In this document: positions 37,663-45,322 of the stretch, in pieces
Layout: every line of letters begins with the position of its first letter
Numbering within the stretch: the first letter of the stretch is position 1
Origin: Flavobacterium psychroterrae
GTDB lineage: Bacteria > Bacteroidota > Bacteroidia > Flavobacteriales > Flavobacteriaceae
NCBI RefSeq assembly: GCF_018380615.1
Contig: NZ_JAGYVZ010000007.1
Coordinates: 1 to 64,000 of the forward strand
Direction of reading: 5' to 3'
DNA: 64,000 nt
The notes under the pieces: generated by a model
The model's database searches: none
What the model saw: the letters and a program-made list of their open reading frames with translations, nothing else
Told to the model about the DNA's origin: nothing
Position numbers and translations under genes: made by a program

Positions 37663-37723
37663 AAAAAATCTGCAAAAATCCGCGCTTTCGCGAAAGCGAA
37701 TCAGTCTCATCTGCGTGCCATTT
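37663..37723 (+). repeat. Copy of the ATCCGC repeat
   Basis: AAAATCCGCGCTTTCGCGAAAGCGAATC forms a perfect hairpin (CGCTTTCGCGAAAGCG), with bases changed together compared with the CGCTTTAGCG copies. It lies between panE and the symporter gene. Confidence 0.65.
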
Positions 37724-37743
37724 TCCACACAGCTAGCAAGCCA

Positions 37744-38993
37744 TTATTCTCCTGCAACAGGTTCTAAATTCAATTCAATAAAATCTTGTTCACTTTTAGA
37801 AATTACAATTGTCGCCACCGTATTTCCTATCAAATTCGTTATGGCACGCGCTTCGCTCATAAATTTATCAACGCCCAATAAAAAAGCCAAACCTTCGACC
37901 GGAATTTTATGTAAAGCCGTCAAAGTCGACGCCAACACAATAAATCCGCTTCCGGTAACGCCCGCCGCACCTTTTGAAGTAACCATCAGAATCCCGATTA
38001 CGCTTAATATTTCGAAAAAACTCAAATGAACATCATACAATTGCGCCAAAAATATCACCGACATCGACAAATAAATCGAAGTTCCGTCGAGATTAAAGGA
38101 ATATCCGGTAGGAATCACCAATCCCACAACCGACTTACTGCAGCCCATTTGTTCTAGTTTTACCATAATACTTGGTAAAGCGGCTTCAGAAGATGAAGTT
38201 CCTAAAACCAGCAAAAGTTCTTCTTTAATGTATTTTAAAATCGACAGCATGCTAATTTTATAATACCTTAAAATACTTCCTAAAACCAGAAACACAAACA
38301 AAGCCATTGTCAAATAAACACACAACATCAATTTCCCAAGCGGAATCAAAGTTGCCAGTCCAAACTTACCAATTGTAAACGCCATTCCGCCAAAAGCACC
38401 TATTGGAGCCAGATACATTACGTATTTCAAACCTGTAAAAACCACTTTTGAAACACGTTCTAAAACCAAAATTGTCTGTTCACGTTTTTTATAAAAATTC
38501 AAGGCAATTCCACAAATAATTGCCGCCAATAAAACCTGTAATGTAAAGTTCGAAAAGAAAAATTGCAGCCACGAAAAATGTTCGGCATTTCCTTTTGTAT
38601 ATTGACTTGCATCGCCAAGAGTCAAACCTGATCTGTCAATTTTTCCGGGCTTAAAAAAATAAGCAACGCTAACGCCAATTGCCACGCAACTGTTGAAACT
38701 ACCTCAAAATATCCGAGAGCTTTGATCCCAATTCGCCCCACTTTTTTAAGATTTCCCATTCCGGAAATTCCCAAAACAATCGTCAGAAAGATAATCGGAC
38801 CAATAAAAAGTTTGATAATATCGATAAATCTTTTTCCTAATATTTCCATTTTTACCCCATTTTCAGGAGAAAAATGTCCAAGCAAAATACCGGCGATAAT
38901 AGCAATCAATACCCAAAAAGTAAGATTGGTAATTATAATTTGAAAAGTACTTTTTTTAGGTTTATTCGAAGATTCTGGAGCGGTTATATTCAT
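37744..38993 (-). pseudogene. Dicarboxylate/amino acid:cation symporter (DAACS), one-base frameshift
   Basis: The 5' part (38993 to about 38690) encodes residues of a GltP/DctA-type transporter, with [18 protein letters not shown]; the rest (from about 38685 to 37744) continues in another frame with the SSSEAALPS and GYSFNLDGT signatures of the family. The frames join at the minus-strand word GCGTGGC; one more G would give a continuous protein of about 415 residues without gap. The transporter would import C4-dicarboxylates or glutamate with Na+ or H+. Either the gene is recently inactivated or this is an assembly error, which the adapter artefact elsewhere in the window makes likely. Confidence 0.8.
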
Positions 38994-39028
38994 GAAGATA
39001 GATTAGGTATTTCACAAATATATAAAAA

Positions 39029-39343
39029 ATGCAGACCTATAAGCCGGATTCTGTCCCTGATAAATCAGAGCCTTATCATTTATCTAGATTCCGCATTACT
39101 ACGGAACTCAAGCTACCTACCCTTCAACAACGGACGAGAAGCCCTTAAATGCTGATATACTTGGTATTTCACCGCATAGAGTTTACCTGGTTTCACTACA
39201 GCATTACCTGTACATACTTTCTGTTGCACTTGTCCTTGTCCCGAAGATTCGGGACCGACGGGTGTTACCCGCTATGCTTCTCTCTGGTGTCCGGACTTTC
39301 CTCCCCCCAACGAATTGAGCGACGATAAGGCGGTCTGCGCGGC
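39029..39343 (-). ncRNA. rnpB: RNase P RNA (class A)
   Basis: On the minus strand the 5' part reads GCCGCGCAGACCGCC and the conserved core AGGAAAGTCCGGACACC (around 39288-39305); the 3' end reads ACAGAATCCGGCTTATAGGTC (39033-39053 region). These are the universal CR and terminal blocks of bacterial RNase P RNA, the catalytic subunit that matures tRNA 5' ends. The length of about 315 nt is a little short of many class A RNAs but usual for the phylum. Ends are approximate. Confidence 0.93.
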
Positions 39344-39465
39344 AAAAGTAGCGATTTATACCCTAACAATAATGATTTTAAATTTTAGATTTTCGCATAA
39401 AATTCGCAACGATTTAATTTTAAATTAGTTATCTTTAAAATCCATAATTTTAAAATTCAATTATC

Positions 39466-39759
39466 ATGACAAGAATGTATCACTACGCAACTGTTTCAAA
39501 AGCTTTAGATCAACTTCATGAAAAAGGATTTACATGTGATTTTAATCTGAACTCAGATCTGATTAAAAAAAATCCTGAAAAATTTGAAATTGTACATGTG
39601 TATCGATACGAAGGGGAATCAGACCCTGGCGATGAGGCAGTTGTATACGGAATTAAATCAACATCAGGCAAAAAAGGCGTGTATGTAGCAGGCTTCTCCG
39701 CCGACTCAGATCAGGAAACCGCAATGCTTTTAAATGATTTGACCATTAAAGGAAGATAA
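39466..39759 (+). CDS. Conserved small protein of unknown function
   Basis: A 97-residue soluble protein of a Bacteroidota family that is often labelled phosphoribosylpyrophosphate synthetase in databases; it lacks every PRPP synthetase motif, so that label is not adopted. It shows an N-terminal helix ([16 protein letters not shown]) and a core [23 protein letters not shown] resembling its relatives. The function is unknown. A stem-loop at 39766-39802 follows. Confidence 0.7.
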   Translation: MTRMYHYATVSKALDQLHEKGFTCDFNLNSDLIKKNPEKFEIVHVYRYEGESDPGDEAVVYGIKSTSGKKGVYVAGFSADSDQETAMLLNDLTIKGR

Positions 39760-39765
39760 TAACAA

Positions 39766-39802
39766 GTCGGTGAGTTTAGAGATTGCTTTAAAACTCACCG
39801 AC
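39766..39802. terminator. Stem-loop between convergent genes
   Basis: Arms GTCGGTGAGTTT (39766-39777) and complement (39791-39802) with a 13-nt loop. The following T-run is weak on both strands, so factor-independent termination is only probable. Confidence 0.6.
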
Positions 39803-39820
39803 AAAAATAATTTTACGATT

Positions 39821-40144
39821 TTAAACCGTAATTTTCAAACTATCAATTTTTCCGTCCTTCAATTCAAAATGATATTTTAAAATAATTGGGCTTCCTTCAA
39901 AATTTCCGCTCACTTTTGTTTTTACAATAGTTGTATCAGCTATTAAAAAATCTAAAACTTCAAGTTGAGTCTGATACATTTCATTTGTTTTTTCATTCCA
40001 TTTCTTTATTTCGTTTTGACCTTTATGCGTTTCATTTTCATCAAAAACCAAAGCCGATTCCGAGAAACATTTCGCGTAAGCTTTACTATCAAAATTTGAT
40101 TGTGCTGCAATTAAATCTAAAATTATGTTCGGTAAATTCATCAC
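39821..40144 (-). CDS. NTF2-like (SnoaL-type) protein
   Basis: A 107-residue small alpha+beta barrel protein: N-terminal helix with a YAKCFSESALVFDENE pattern, then strands GSPIILKYHFELKDGKIDSLKI, typical of nuclear transport factor 2-like / polyketide-cyclase-like proteins. The substrate is unknown. It ends an operon with the SDR gene 24 bases upstream, which suggests a common small-molecule substrate, and it is probably controlled by the divergent HxlR protein. Confidence 0.75.
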   Translation of the reverse strand: MMNLPNIILDLIAAQSNFDSKAYAKCFSESALVFDENETHKGQNEIKKWNEKTNEMYQTQLEVLDFLIADTTIVKTKVSGNFEGSPIILKYHFELKDGKIDSLKITV

Positions 40145-40168
40145 TATTCTTTTATTAATTATTACAAT

Positions 40169-40963
40169 TTAAATCGTCGGAATTGTTCCGCCATCAATTA
40201 CAAATTCAGTTCCTGTTAGATAATTTGCTCTTGGCGAAACCAGAAAACCAACTAATTCGGCCACTTCTTCTGGTTGTGCAGGTCGCCCAAAAGGAATTCC
40301 GCCCAAAGCGTTCATCACACTTTCAGTAGCTTCTTCAATTGTTCCGTTTGAACTTTCGGCAATTCGTTCCATCATTCTCATTGCCGATGTTGTCATAATC
40401 CAGCCTGGTGAAACCGTAAGTACGCGAACACCTTTTGGCGCCACCTCATTAGATAAACTTTTGCTGTAATTTCGCAATCCCGCTTTTGCCGCCGCATAAG
40501 GCAAAGTCGAATCATACAAAGGTAATTTTCCCTGAATTGAAGCAATATGAATTATCACGCCCGACTTTTGCTGGATCATTTCGGGCAAAAAACCACGATC
40601 TAATCGTACTGGCGCAAACAAATTCGCCTGAAAAGTTTTTTCCCAGTCTTCATCATTCAAAACCTCAAAACCGCCACCTGGAGTTTCAGAGCTTCCCAGA
40701 TTATTAATCAGGATATTCAATTTTCCAAAACTCCTTTGTACTTCCTCAATTACCTTTTTAGTTCCGCTTGAAATACTCAAATCAGCCGAAATAAAATGCA
40801 CGTTCGCGTTCTCATTTTCGGGTTTGTTTCTTGCCGTAATAATTACAGTTGCGCCCGCTTGCAATAATCGATCAGCGATTGCTTTTCCTGTTCCTTTTGT
40901 TCCGCCGGTTACCAAAGCTATCTTGCCCGATAACTCCATATTAAAATCAAATTGTTTTTCCAT
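40169..40963 (-). CDS. Short-chain dehydrogenase/reductase
   Basis: A 264-residue classical SDR oxidoreductase. Cofactor loop TGGTKGTGKAIA (about 19-30), the NNLGSS loop, and the active-site YAAAKAG (Tyr and Lys) with an upstream Ser in HIASIQG are present, so it is catalytically complete. The acidic or basic residue after strand 2 (TARNKPE) suggests preference for NADP(H). It reduces or oxidises an alcohol/ketone of unknown nature. It is divergent from an HxlR-type regulator, the usual arrangement for redox-responsive SDR genes. Confidence 0.88.
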   Translation of the reverse strand: MEKQFDFNMELSGKIALVTGGTKGTGKAIADRLLQAGATVIITARNKPENENANVHFISADLSISSGTKKVIEEVQRSFGKLNILINNLGSSETPGGGFEVLNDEDWEKTFQANLFAPVRLDRGFLPEMIQQKSGVIIHIASIQGKLPLYDSTLPYAAAKAGLRNYSKSLSNEVAPKGVRVLTVSPGWIMTTSAMRMMERIAESSNGTIEEATESVMNALGGIPFGRPAQPEEVAELVGFLVSPRANYLTGTEFVIDGGTIPTI

Positions 40964-41063
40964 TTTTTGTGCTATTTAGTTTTCTATAGCGCAAATTTCG
41001 GCAGTATCGCCGGTTCTCACAATTACGGAAAACCGAATTGCATACGGATAAATTTTTCCCCTA

Positions 41064-41094
41064 TTGTGCAGTTTCGAACATTAGGTTATTTTTG
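41064..41094 (+). promoter_or_regulatory. Promoter of the HxlR gene
   Basis: TTG at 41064-41066 and TATTTTTG at 41087-41094, 20 bases apart, match the flavobacterial -33/-7 pattern. The ATG at 41099 follows four bases after the -7 box, so the message would be leaderless or nearly so. The start at 41099 is therefore favoured over any upstream one. Confidence 0.65.
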
Positions 41095-41098
41095 TGTT

Positions 41099-41470
41099 AT
41101 GTACGAAAGAAAAATTCCTTTGAATTTAAATTGCGGACTCGACCTCATTGGCGAAGTCCTTTACGGCAAATGGAAAATCCGTTTGTTGTGGTTTATCAAT
41201 GAAGGGGTTCTGCGTCCAAGCGAACTGCAGCGCAAAATTCCCGATGCTTCAAGAAGAGTATTAAACATTCAGCTAAAAGAACTTGAACAGCACGAATTAG
41301 TCTCCAAAATTATTTACCCACAAATGCCTCCCAAAGTCGAATACAGCCTGACCGATTTTGGCAAAACATTAATTCCAATAATTTCAGCCTTGGGAAACTG
41401 GGGAGACGAAAACGAAGATCGTTTGAGAAAGGCGATTTTAAAACAGCCTTTAAGTGATAATGATGAATAG
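41099..41470 (+). CDS. HxlR-family transcriptional regulator
   Basis: A 123-residue winged-helix regulator. The core KWKIRLLWFINEGVLRPSEL with RVLNIQLKELEQHELV and the wing PPKVEYSLTDFGKTL is diagnostic of HxlR/MarR-like small regulators. Cys is present in LNCGLDLI near the N-terminus, where many family members sense electrophiles or aldehydes by thiol chemistry. It probably regulates itself and the divergent SDR/NTF2-like pair through the 135-base intergenic region. Confidence 0.9.
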   Translation: MYERKIPLNLNCGLDLIGEVLYGKWKIRLLWFINEGVLRPSELQRKIPDASRRVLNIQLKELEQHELVSKIIYPQMPPKVEYSLTDFGKTLIPIISALGNWGDENEDRLRKAILKQPLSDNDE

Positions 41471-41484
41471 TAATATTGTTTTCA

Positions 41485-41566
41485 GGAGCTAATTCCTGCT
41501 GTCCGCTATATCTTTTTCTTGCTAAAGAAGCAAGAAAAAGGATGACGCTCCCATCAGGGCTAGGGC
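41485..41566 (-). ncRNA. Putative structured RNA element, copy B
   Basis: Reverse complement of this region begins CCCTAGCCCTGATGGGAGCG and ends TTAGCTCC, of the same 82-nt length as copy A. The central hairpin pairs CTTGCT-type bases (41529-41534 with 41518-41523), where copy A has CTGGCT/AGCCAG; the change affects both arms and keeps pairing. Confidence 0.6.
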
Positions 41567-41731
41567 TTTAGGATTTATAAGGGGATTTTTTTACTACAAT
41601 TTAAACTTAGTAACCACAATTTATGTCATCCGATTTCTATAATAAAACCAAATCTTTTTGATAAGGGATTTGGTTCTAATTTCTCGCAGATTTTGCAGAT
41701 TAAGCAGATTTTTTATTTTGACAAAGACTGG

Positions 41732-41824
41732 CATTCCGAGGAACGAGGGATTTTCATAAGTAGCTCGACATGCAAGATAAACTTTGCGTTAGTTTCTTAC
41801 GGAGATCCCTCGTTCCTCGGAATG
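41732..41824. repeat. Perfect 20-bp inverted repeat
   Basis: CATTCCGAGGAACGAGGGAT (41732-41751) and its exact complement (41805-41824) enclose 53 bases. The motif is familiar from Bacteroidota genomes as a dispersed MITE-like unit. A partial third arm (GATCCCTCGTTCGGGA) appears near 41897. Confidence 0.75.
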
Positions 41825-41949
41825 ACAGACTTTACGATTAATCCTTAAAATCTGCGGGCAAAATAAAAGACAATTTTTATCTAGCAACTTGCTTAGATCC
41901 CTCGTTCGGGAAGACAAACCATACAAAAATAGTGTTATGAAAATGATTT

Positions 41950-42029
41950 CCCTAGCCCCGATAGAAGTGGAAATCCTTTTGTGGCGAGGTTCGCCACAAA
42001 AGATTGAAACGGATAGCGGGATTAGCTCC
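41950..42029 (+). ncRNA. Putative structured RNA element, copy C
   Basis: 80 nt, beginning CCCTAGCCCCGATAG and ending ATTAGCTCC. The hairpin is GTGGCGA (41981-41987) with TCGCCAC (41991-41997) around a GGT loop, extended by TTTT/AAAA. The bases differ from copies A and B, with pairing conserved. Confidence 0.6.
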
Positions 42030-42089
42030 TGAAAAAAAAATGTTTTATCATAAAATCGGGATGACAAGCAATGAGAGAAGAAAAAATAA

Positions 42090-42152
42090 AAAATCCGCTT
42101 AAATCTGCGTTTTCGCTTTAGCGAATCCGTCTCATCCGCGTGCCATATCTCA
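42090..42152 (+). repeat. Copy of the ATCCGC repeat
   Basis: AAAATCCGCTTAAATCTGCG, a TTCGCTTTAGCGAA hairpin, then CCGTCTCATCCGCGTGCC. It is one of the most complete copies in the window. Confidence 0.7.
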
Positions 42153-42163
42153 CCAATAAGCAC

Positions 42164-42195
42164 AAAAAAAAGTCCATCATAAAATGACGGACTTT
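42164..42195 (-). terminator. Intrinsic terminator of the BON/LysM operon
   Basis: Arms 42169-42180 and 42184-42195; the single mismatch is a G-U pair in the minus-strand RNA, and eight U follow. It lies 22 bases after the LysM gene stop. Confidence 0.8.
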
Positions 42196-42216
42196 CAATA
42201 ACAGCTTATAAATAAA

Positions 42217-42588
42217 TTATGCTGTTGGTATTTTTATTTTCCAACCCGGTTGAATCAGGTCAGGATTTTTAATAATATCTCTATTGGCTTCAAAAATTGA
42301 TTCCCATGAAACACCGTGTGCTTTCCCTATTTTTGATAACGAATCGCCACTTGCAATAGTATATTCTGTAGTTGCACCTTCGGTAACATCAATATTCATT
42401 ACCACATCACCAGCTCTAAAGTCAGGATCAATTTTTCCGTAAGCGTCCCAGATTTTTTGTTTATCATCTGCAGATTTTGATGTACCATCAATATACAATA
42501 CATTATCCTGCTCTCTTACCTGCAAATTAGCGATTCCTAAATTAGTAGCAAGATCTGTTAACTCTTTGTATTTATCTTTTAAACTCAT
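42217..42588 (-). CDS. BON-LysM protein, Kbp/YgaU-like
   Basis: A 123-residue protein: BON domain (about 20-70) and LysM domain (about 75-121; EYTIASGDSLSKIGK, NPDLIQPGWKIKIP), the layout of E. coli Kbp (YgaU), a potassium-binding stress protein. No signal peptide is seen, in agreement with cytosolic Kbp. In flavobacteria this gene is often near osmotic or general-stress genes. It follows the BON lipoprotein gene by seven bases and shares the terminator at 42164-42195. Confidence 0.88.
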   Translation of the reverse strand: MSLKDKYKELTDLATNLGIANLQVREQDNVLYIDGTSKSADDKQKIWDAYGKIDPDFRAGDVVMNIDVTEGATTEYTIASGDSLSKIGKAHGVSWESIFEANRDIIKNPDLIQPGWKIKIPTA

Positions 42589-42595
42589 GATATCC

Positions 42596-43072
42596 TTATT
42601 TAATAGTTAACTTATTATCGACTTTTTTAGGTTTCAATTCCTGTACACTTTTTATCAGGTTTGGCAATTGACTTTTTTTGATTTCTCCAGAAAGTGTTAC
42701 AACACCACCTACAACAGTTACACTTACACCATCATAATTATCAACTACTTTGTGTACCGCTTTATCTAATTCAGTATCCGGGCTAATTATCACAGCAGCT
42801 GCGGCAGTTTCTTCCGGCGCTACAATCTGGCAGTTGTTTACTACAGATTTTACCCCTTTAATTTCTTTTATAGAACTTTCAACACTTTGCTTTAATGCAT
42901 CATCCTTACAAATTCCTGAAATCGTAGCAACTCCATCCTGTACGGTAACTTGAACTTCAGGAGTACTGCTTAATTTTGCACTGATTTCTTTTTGAATATC
43001 TGCATCTTTTGGTCCACAAGCTACTAACGAAATCGCAAGACCCATTCCTAATAAAACTGATTTAATCTTCAT
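42596..43072 (-). CDS. Lipoprotein with two BON domains, OsmY-like
   Basis: A 158-residue lipoprotein: signal sequence with lipobox SLVAC (C19), then two BON domains (about 25-80 and 95-156; VQVTVQDGVATISGICKD and VSVTVVGGVVTLSGEIK). BON proteins such as OsmY stabilise the envelope under osmotic stress and may touch phospholipids. First gene of a two-gene operon with the Kbp-like protein; both together suggest response to ionic or osmotic stress. Confidence 0.85.
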   Translation of the reverse strand: MKIKSVLLGMGLAISLVACGPKDADIQKEISAKLSSTPEVQVTVQDGVATISGICKDDALKQSVESSIKEIKGVKSVVNNCQIVAPEETAAAAVIISPDTELDKAVHKVVDNYDGVSVTVVGGVVTLSGEIKKSQLPNLIKSVQELKPKKVDNKLTIK

Positions 43073-43205
43073 AATCGATATTTTTAATTAATTACTAATA
43101 AAGTTAAACGAATAAAAATACTAAATATTACATAATAATCTTACAATTTTATATTTTTTTAATTTAGAAGTTAAATTAAAATGGAGTTGTTGTTAATATC
43201 ATTCT

Positions 43206-43691
43206 CTAATCCAGATAATTTTCCGGATACATAGTCTGACCGAATTTTTCAAAAAGAGTTTGTACTTTCTCTTTTTTAGTCGATTCATCGTCCGTAGAAG
43301 CTATTTCCATGTATTCCGCCATTTCTTCAAACAAACCATCCAATCCTGCCGGAGTTACGGTGCATAATAATTTAGCCGTTTCGTTACTCAGGTTTTTAAA
43401 ACCATGAACAATTCCGCCTTTTGGGATATTGATAAACGAATTTTTCTTAGCGACATAACTTCCTAATTCTGATTTAAAAGAAACTTCCCCTTCTAACACA
43501 TAAAAAGTCTCCGCAAAATCAGCATGAGAATGTGGATTTGGTCCCGCTCCCGGAGGAACCGACATTTCGATTACGGCATATTCTCCATCGGTTTGCTTTC
43601 CCGAAATTATGATTCGGTAATTTCCTCCGGCAATGTTTAGTTTTTGACCTTGGGTTTCGTTAACAGTTATGATTGGGTTTGGAGTTTTCAT
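43206..43691 (-). CDS. Cupin-domain protein
   Basis: A 161-residue cupin. Metal motif 1 is GPNPHSHADFAETFYVLEGE (about 50-69), with two His and one Glu, and motif 2 is NIPKGGIVHGFKN (about 88-100). The C-terminus is longer than in the cupin at 19578, with a helical tail (LFEEMAEYME). Such proteins often resemble quercetin-dioxygenase-like enzymes, but the substrate is not evident. Its neighbours are stress genes and an NTF2-like secreted protein. Confidence 0.8.
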   Translation of the reverse strand: MKTPNPIITVNETQGQKLNIAGGNYRIIISGKQTDGEYAVIEMSVPPGAGPNPHSHADFAETFYVLEGEVSFKSELGSYVAKKNSFINIPKGGIVHGFKNLSNETAKLLCTVTPAGLDGLFEEMAEYMEIASTDDESTKKEKVQTLFEKFGQTMYPENYLD

Positions 43692-43736
43692 TTTTTAAGC
43701 AATTTTTAGTTTTTTCTACTCTGTTTTTTTATTTAA

Positions 43737-43844
43737 TTAACTAAAATTAAAACTGAATATAAAGGCAAAATAGAATACGATTAATCCAATAAAAAGGAGA
43801 AAAATTCCCAAAGCTATCAACCCGGTTTTTACTAATTTATTCAT
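43737..43844 (-). CDS. Very small membrane protein, 35 residues
   Basis: An ATG at 43842-43844 (minus) opens 35 codons: MNKLVKTGLIALGIFLLF, then a hydrophobic segment up to about residue 28, ending FSFNFS and TAA. It gives one transmembrane helix with a positively charged N-terminus, an arrangement common in real small membrane proteins. The frame is not antisense to any gene. It is too short to be certain. Confidence 0.45.
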   Translation of the reverse strand: MNKLVKTGLIALGIFLLFIGLIVFYFAFIFSFNFS

Positions 43845-43880
43845 TTTACAATTAATTTAAATTAATTTTTACAAAGAGAT

Positions 43881-44330
43881 TCACTCATGCTGCGTCACAT
43901 CATTATATTGCCAAAGCACATTTATTATTTTCCATTCTCCATTTGTTTTTACAATGTGCATATAATCAATCCAGGCATCGGCTAATAATTTTACAGATGC
44001 TGTTCTGGCAGAAACATCTAAAAGCTTAATTTCTTTTCTTGGATTCTTTGGGAATTTATCTCCTTTTACATTGTAAGTTTCGGCGAGAATAATCATGTTT
44101 TCGGTAAAATATTCAGATACAAAATCTTTTTGGGCTGTTTTATTTCTAAATACGGATCTCTTGACCATTCTTGGATGCAAAGCACTTTCCATCAATTTCG
44201 GATTTGGATTGTGTTGTGCTTCAATATATGCCAAAGCAACACGTTTTATGTCAAGTGTATCTTGAGCAGTTTGCGCCTGAAGTTGAAAAGAAAATAAAGC
44301 AATTGTAAATAATAAAAAGTATTTTTTCAT
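43881..44330 (-). CDS. Secreted lumazine-binding-like / NTF2-like protein
   Basis: A 149-residue exported protein; the ATG at 44330 (MKKYFLLFTIALFSF) gives a clean signal peptide cleaved after LQAQ, better than the ATG at 44351. The mature part resembles the Lumazine_bd_2 / SnoaL-like group: an IKRVALAYIEAQ helix near the start, HPRMVKRSV, and a C-terminal VKTNGEWKIINVLW strand pair. Proteins of this group are small cone-shaped domains of unknown periplasmic role. Confidence 0.75.
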   Translation of the reverse strand: MKKYFLLFTIALFSFQLQAQTAQDTLDIKRVALAYIEAQHNPNPKLMESALHPRMVKRSVFRNKTAQKDFVSEYFTENMIILAETYNVKGDKFPKNPRKEIKLLDVSARTASVKLLADAWIDYMHIVKTNGEWKIINVLWQYNDVTQHE

Positions 44331-44370
44331 TGGAAAAGAATATTTAATCATTAAATAATTTCGTTGTTTA

Positions 44371-44946
44371 CTATTTCGAAATTATATCAAAAATGGTCTT
44401 TTCCTTTAATAATTTGCCTTGCAAAAATGGAATTCCAACAGGAAAACACCATGCTCCGGCAAAATATAAAAAATTAGGAATTCGTTCGTTCTTAAGTAAC
44501 AGCGTTAATTTTTTTGAAACAAAATAGCTAAGATAAATATAACTGGCAAATACTATCAAAGTATACAAACCTGCTATTATTCCCAAAATTGTCCAAATAG
44601 AATTATCTAATAAAACTGGTTTATGGGTGATATCAAGTTCTAGATTTAATGTAAACTGAACGATACAATAGGAAAAAAATATCCAATATGAAATTTTAAA
44701 ATACAGCTTATCTACAATTTCCTTTTCTTCAACATAATAAACAATAGCCCAAGTCCAAATTAAATAAATTAAAACGTCTATTGTAATGGAAATAGTAAAT
44801 AATGGAAAGATAAATTCAAAATCTGTAAACAATAATATAATGGTGATTATTGCTGTTATTGTCATTGAAAGAAAAGGAACTAATAGTAATAATATCGCTA
44901 AAGTTGCAGGTTTTAATTTTAAAATTTTATAAAATATTTTTTCCAT
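44371..44946 (-). CDS. Integral membrane protein of unknown function
   Basis: A 191-residue protein with four hydrophobic segments (about 14-37, 43-67, 83-101 and 120-147), acidic loop YYVEEKEIVD and a conserved-looking GAWCFPVGIPFLQ near the C-terminus. No family or motif for transport or catalysis is recognised. The gene is AT-rich and lies 40 bases upstream of the secreted NTF2-like gene, so both may be cotranscribed. Confidence 0.65.
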   Translation of the reverse strand: MEKIFYKILKLKPATLAILLLLVPFLSMTITAIITIILLFTDFEFIFPLFTISITIDVLIYLIWTWAIVYYVEEKEIVDKLYFKISYWIFFSYCIVQFTLNLELDITHKPVLLDNSIWTILGIIAGLYTLIVFASYIYLSYFVSKKLTLLLKNERIPNFLYFAGAWCFPVGIPFLQGKLLKEKTIFDIISK

Positions 44947-45273
44947 TTTGATAAGGTTAGTTTGTTTTGGTTGATGCTAAAATAATTCTTTTTCATCATA
45001 AATTAAATTATATGTTGTTATCATAATATTTTACGCCTAAACTTCACCAGATTGCTTCATTCAACGCAAAAAGTTGATTGTCCACAATCTTTGTGATCCT
45101 TCGACTCCGCTCAGGAAGACAATGGAAAAAAAAAATCCGCACAAATCCGCGTTTTCGCTTTAGCGAATCCGTTTTATCAGCGTTCCATTTCGTCAAGCTT
45201 ATATTAAAATCGCTCCTTACTTTCTCATATTCAAAACACTCAAAAATCACTTGAATATTTATGAATTTCAGAT
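44947..45273. other. Intergenic region before dnaX
   Basis: It holds a CTTCGACTCCGCTCAGGAAG word (about 45098), an ATCCGC repeat at 45131-45193 and the upstream part of the dnaX promoter region. A minus-strand frame at 45044-45250 is built from these repeats and rejected. Confidence 0.5.
45131..45193 (+). repeat. Copy of the ATCCGC repeat
   Basis: AAAATCCGCACAAATCCGCG with the TTCGCTTTAGCGAA hairpin, then CCGTTTTATCAGCGTTCC. Confidence 0.7.
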
Positions 45274-45304
45274 TTGTGATTTGGTAAATTTCAGCCTATA
45301 TTTG
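45274..45304 (+). promoter_or_regulatory. Promoter of dnaX
   Basis: TTG at 45274-45276 and TATATTTG at 45297-45304, spaced by 20 bases, match the flavobacterial -33/-7 pattern. The ATG at 45251 lies upstream of this promoter, so translation must begin at 45323. Confidence 0.65.
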
Positions 45305-45322
45305 TTCTCGAATAAAAAGAAT

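Larger units (their letters stand above)
41471..42163. repeat. Repeat island of about 690 bases
   Basis: No gene is seen; a 124-codon minus-strand frame (41789-42163) is made of repeats and rejected. The island holds, in order: structured RNA copy B (minus), an AGATTTTGCAGATTAAGCAGATT word, a 20-bp inverted repeat (41732-41824), structured RNA copy C, and an ATCCGC repeat (42090-42152). It behaves like a landing zone for small repeated elements. Confidence 0.7.

Noticed and set aside
39466..39759. Phosphoribosylpyrophosphate synthetase
   Set aside because: The common database label is not supported: 97 residues, without PRPP-binding or ATP motifs.
41789..42163. 124-codon minus-strand frame
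   Set aside because: It runs through a structured RNA copy, an inverted repeat arm and an ATCCGC repeat; peptide looks random.
45044..45250. 68-codon minus-strand frame before dnaX
   Set aside because: Composed of dispersed repeat words shared with 41789-42163 and 26760.
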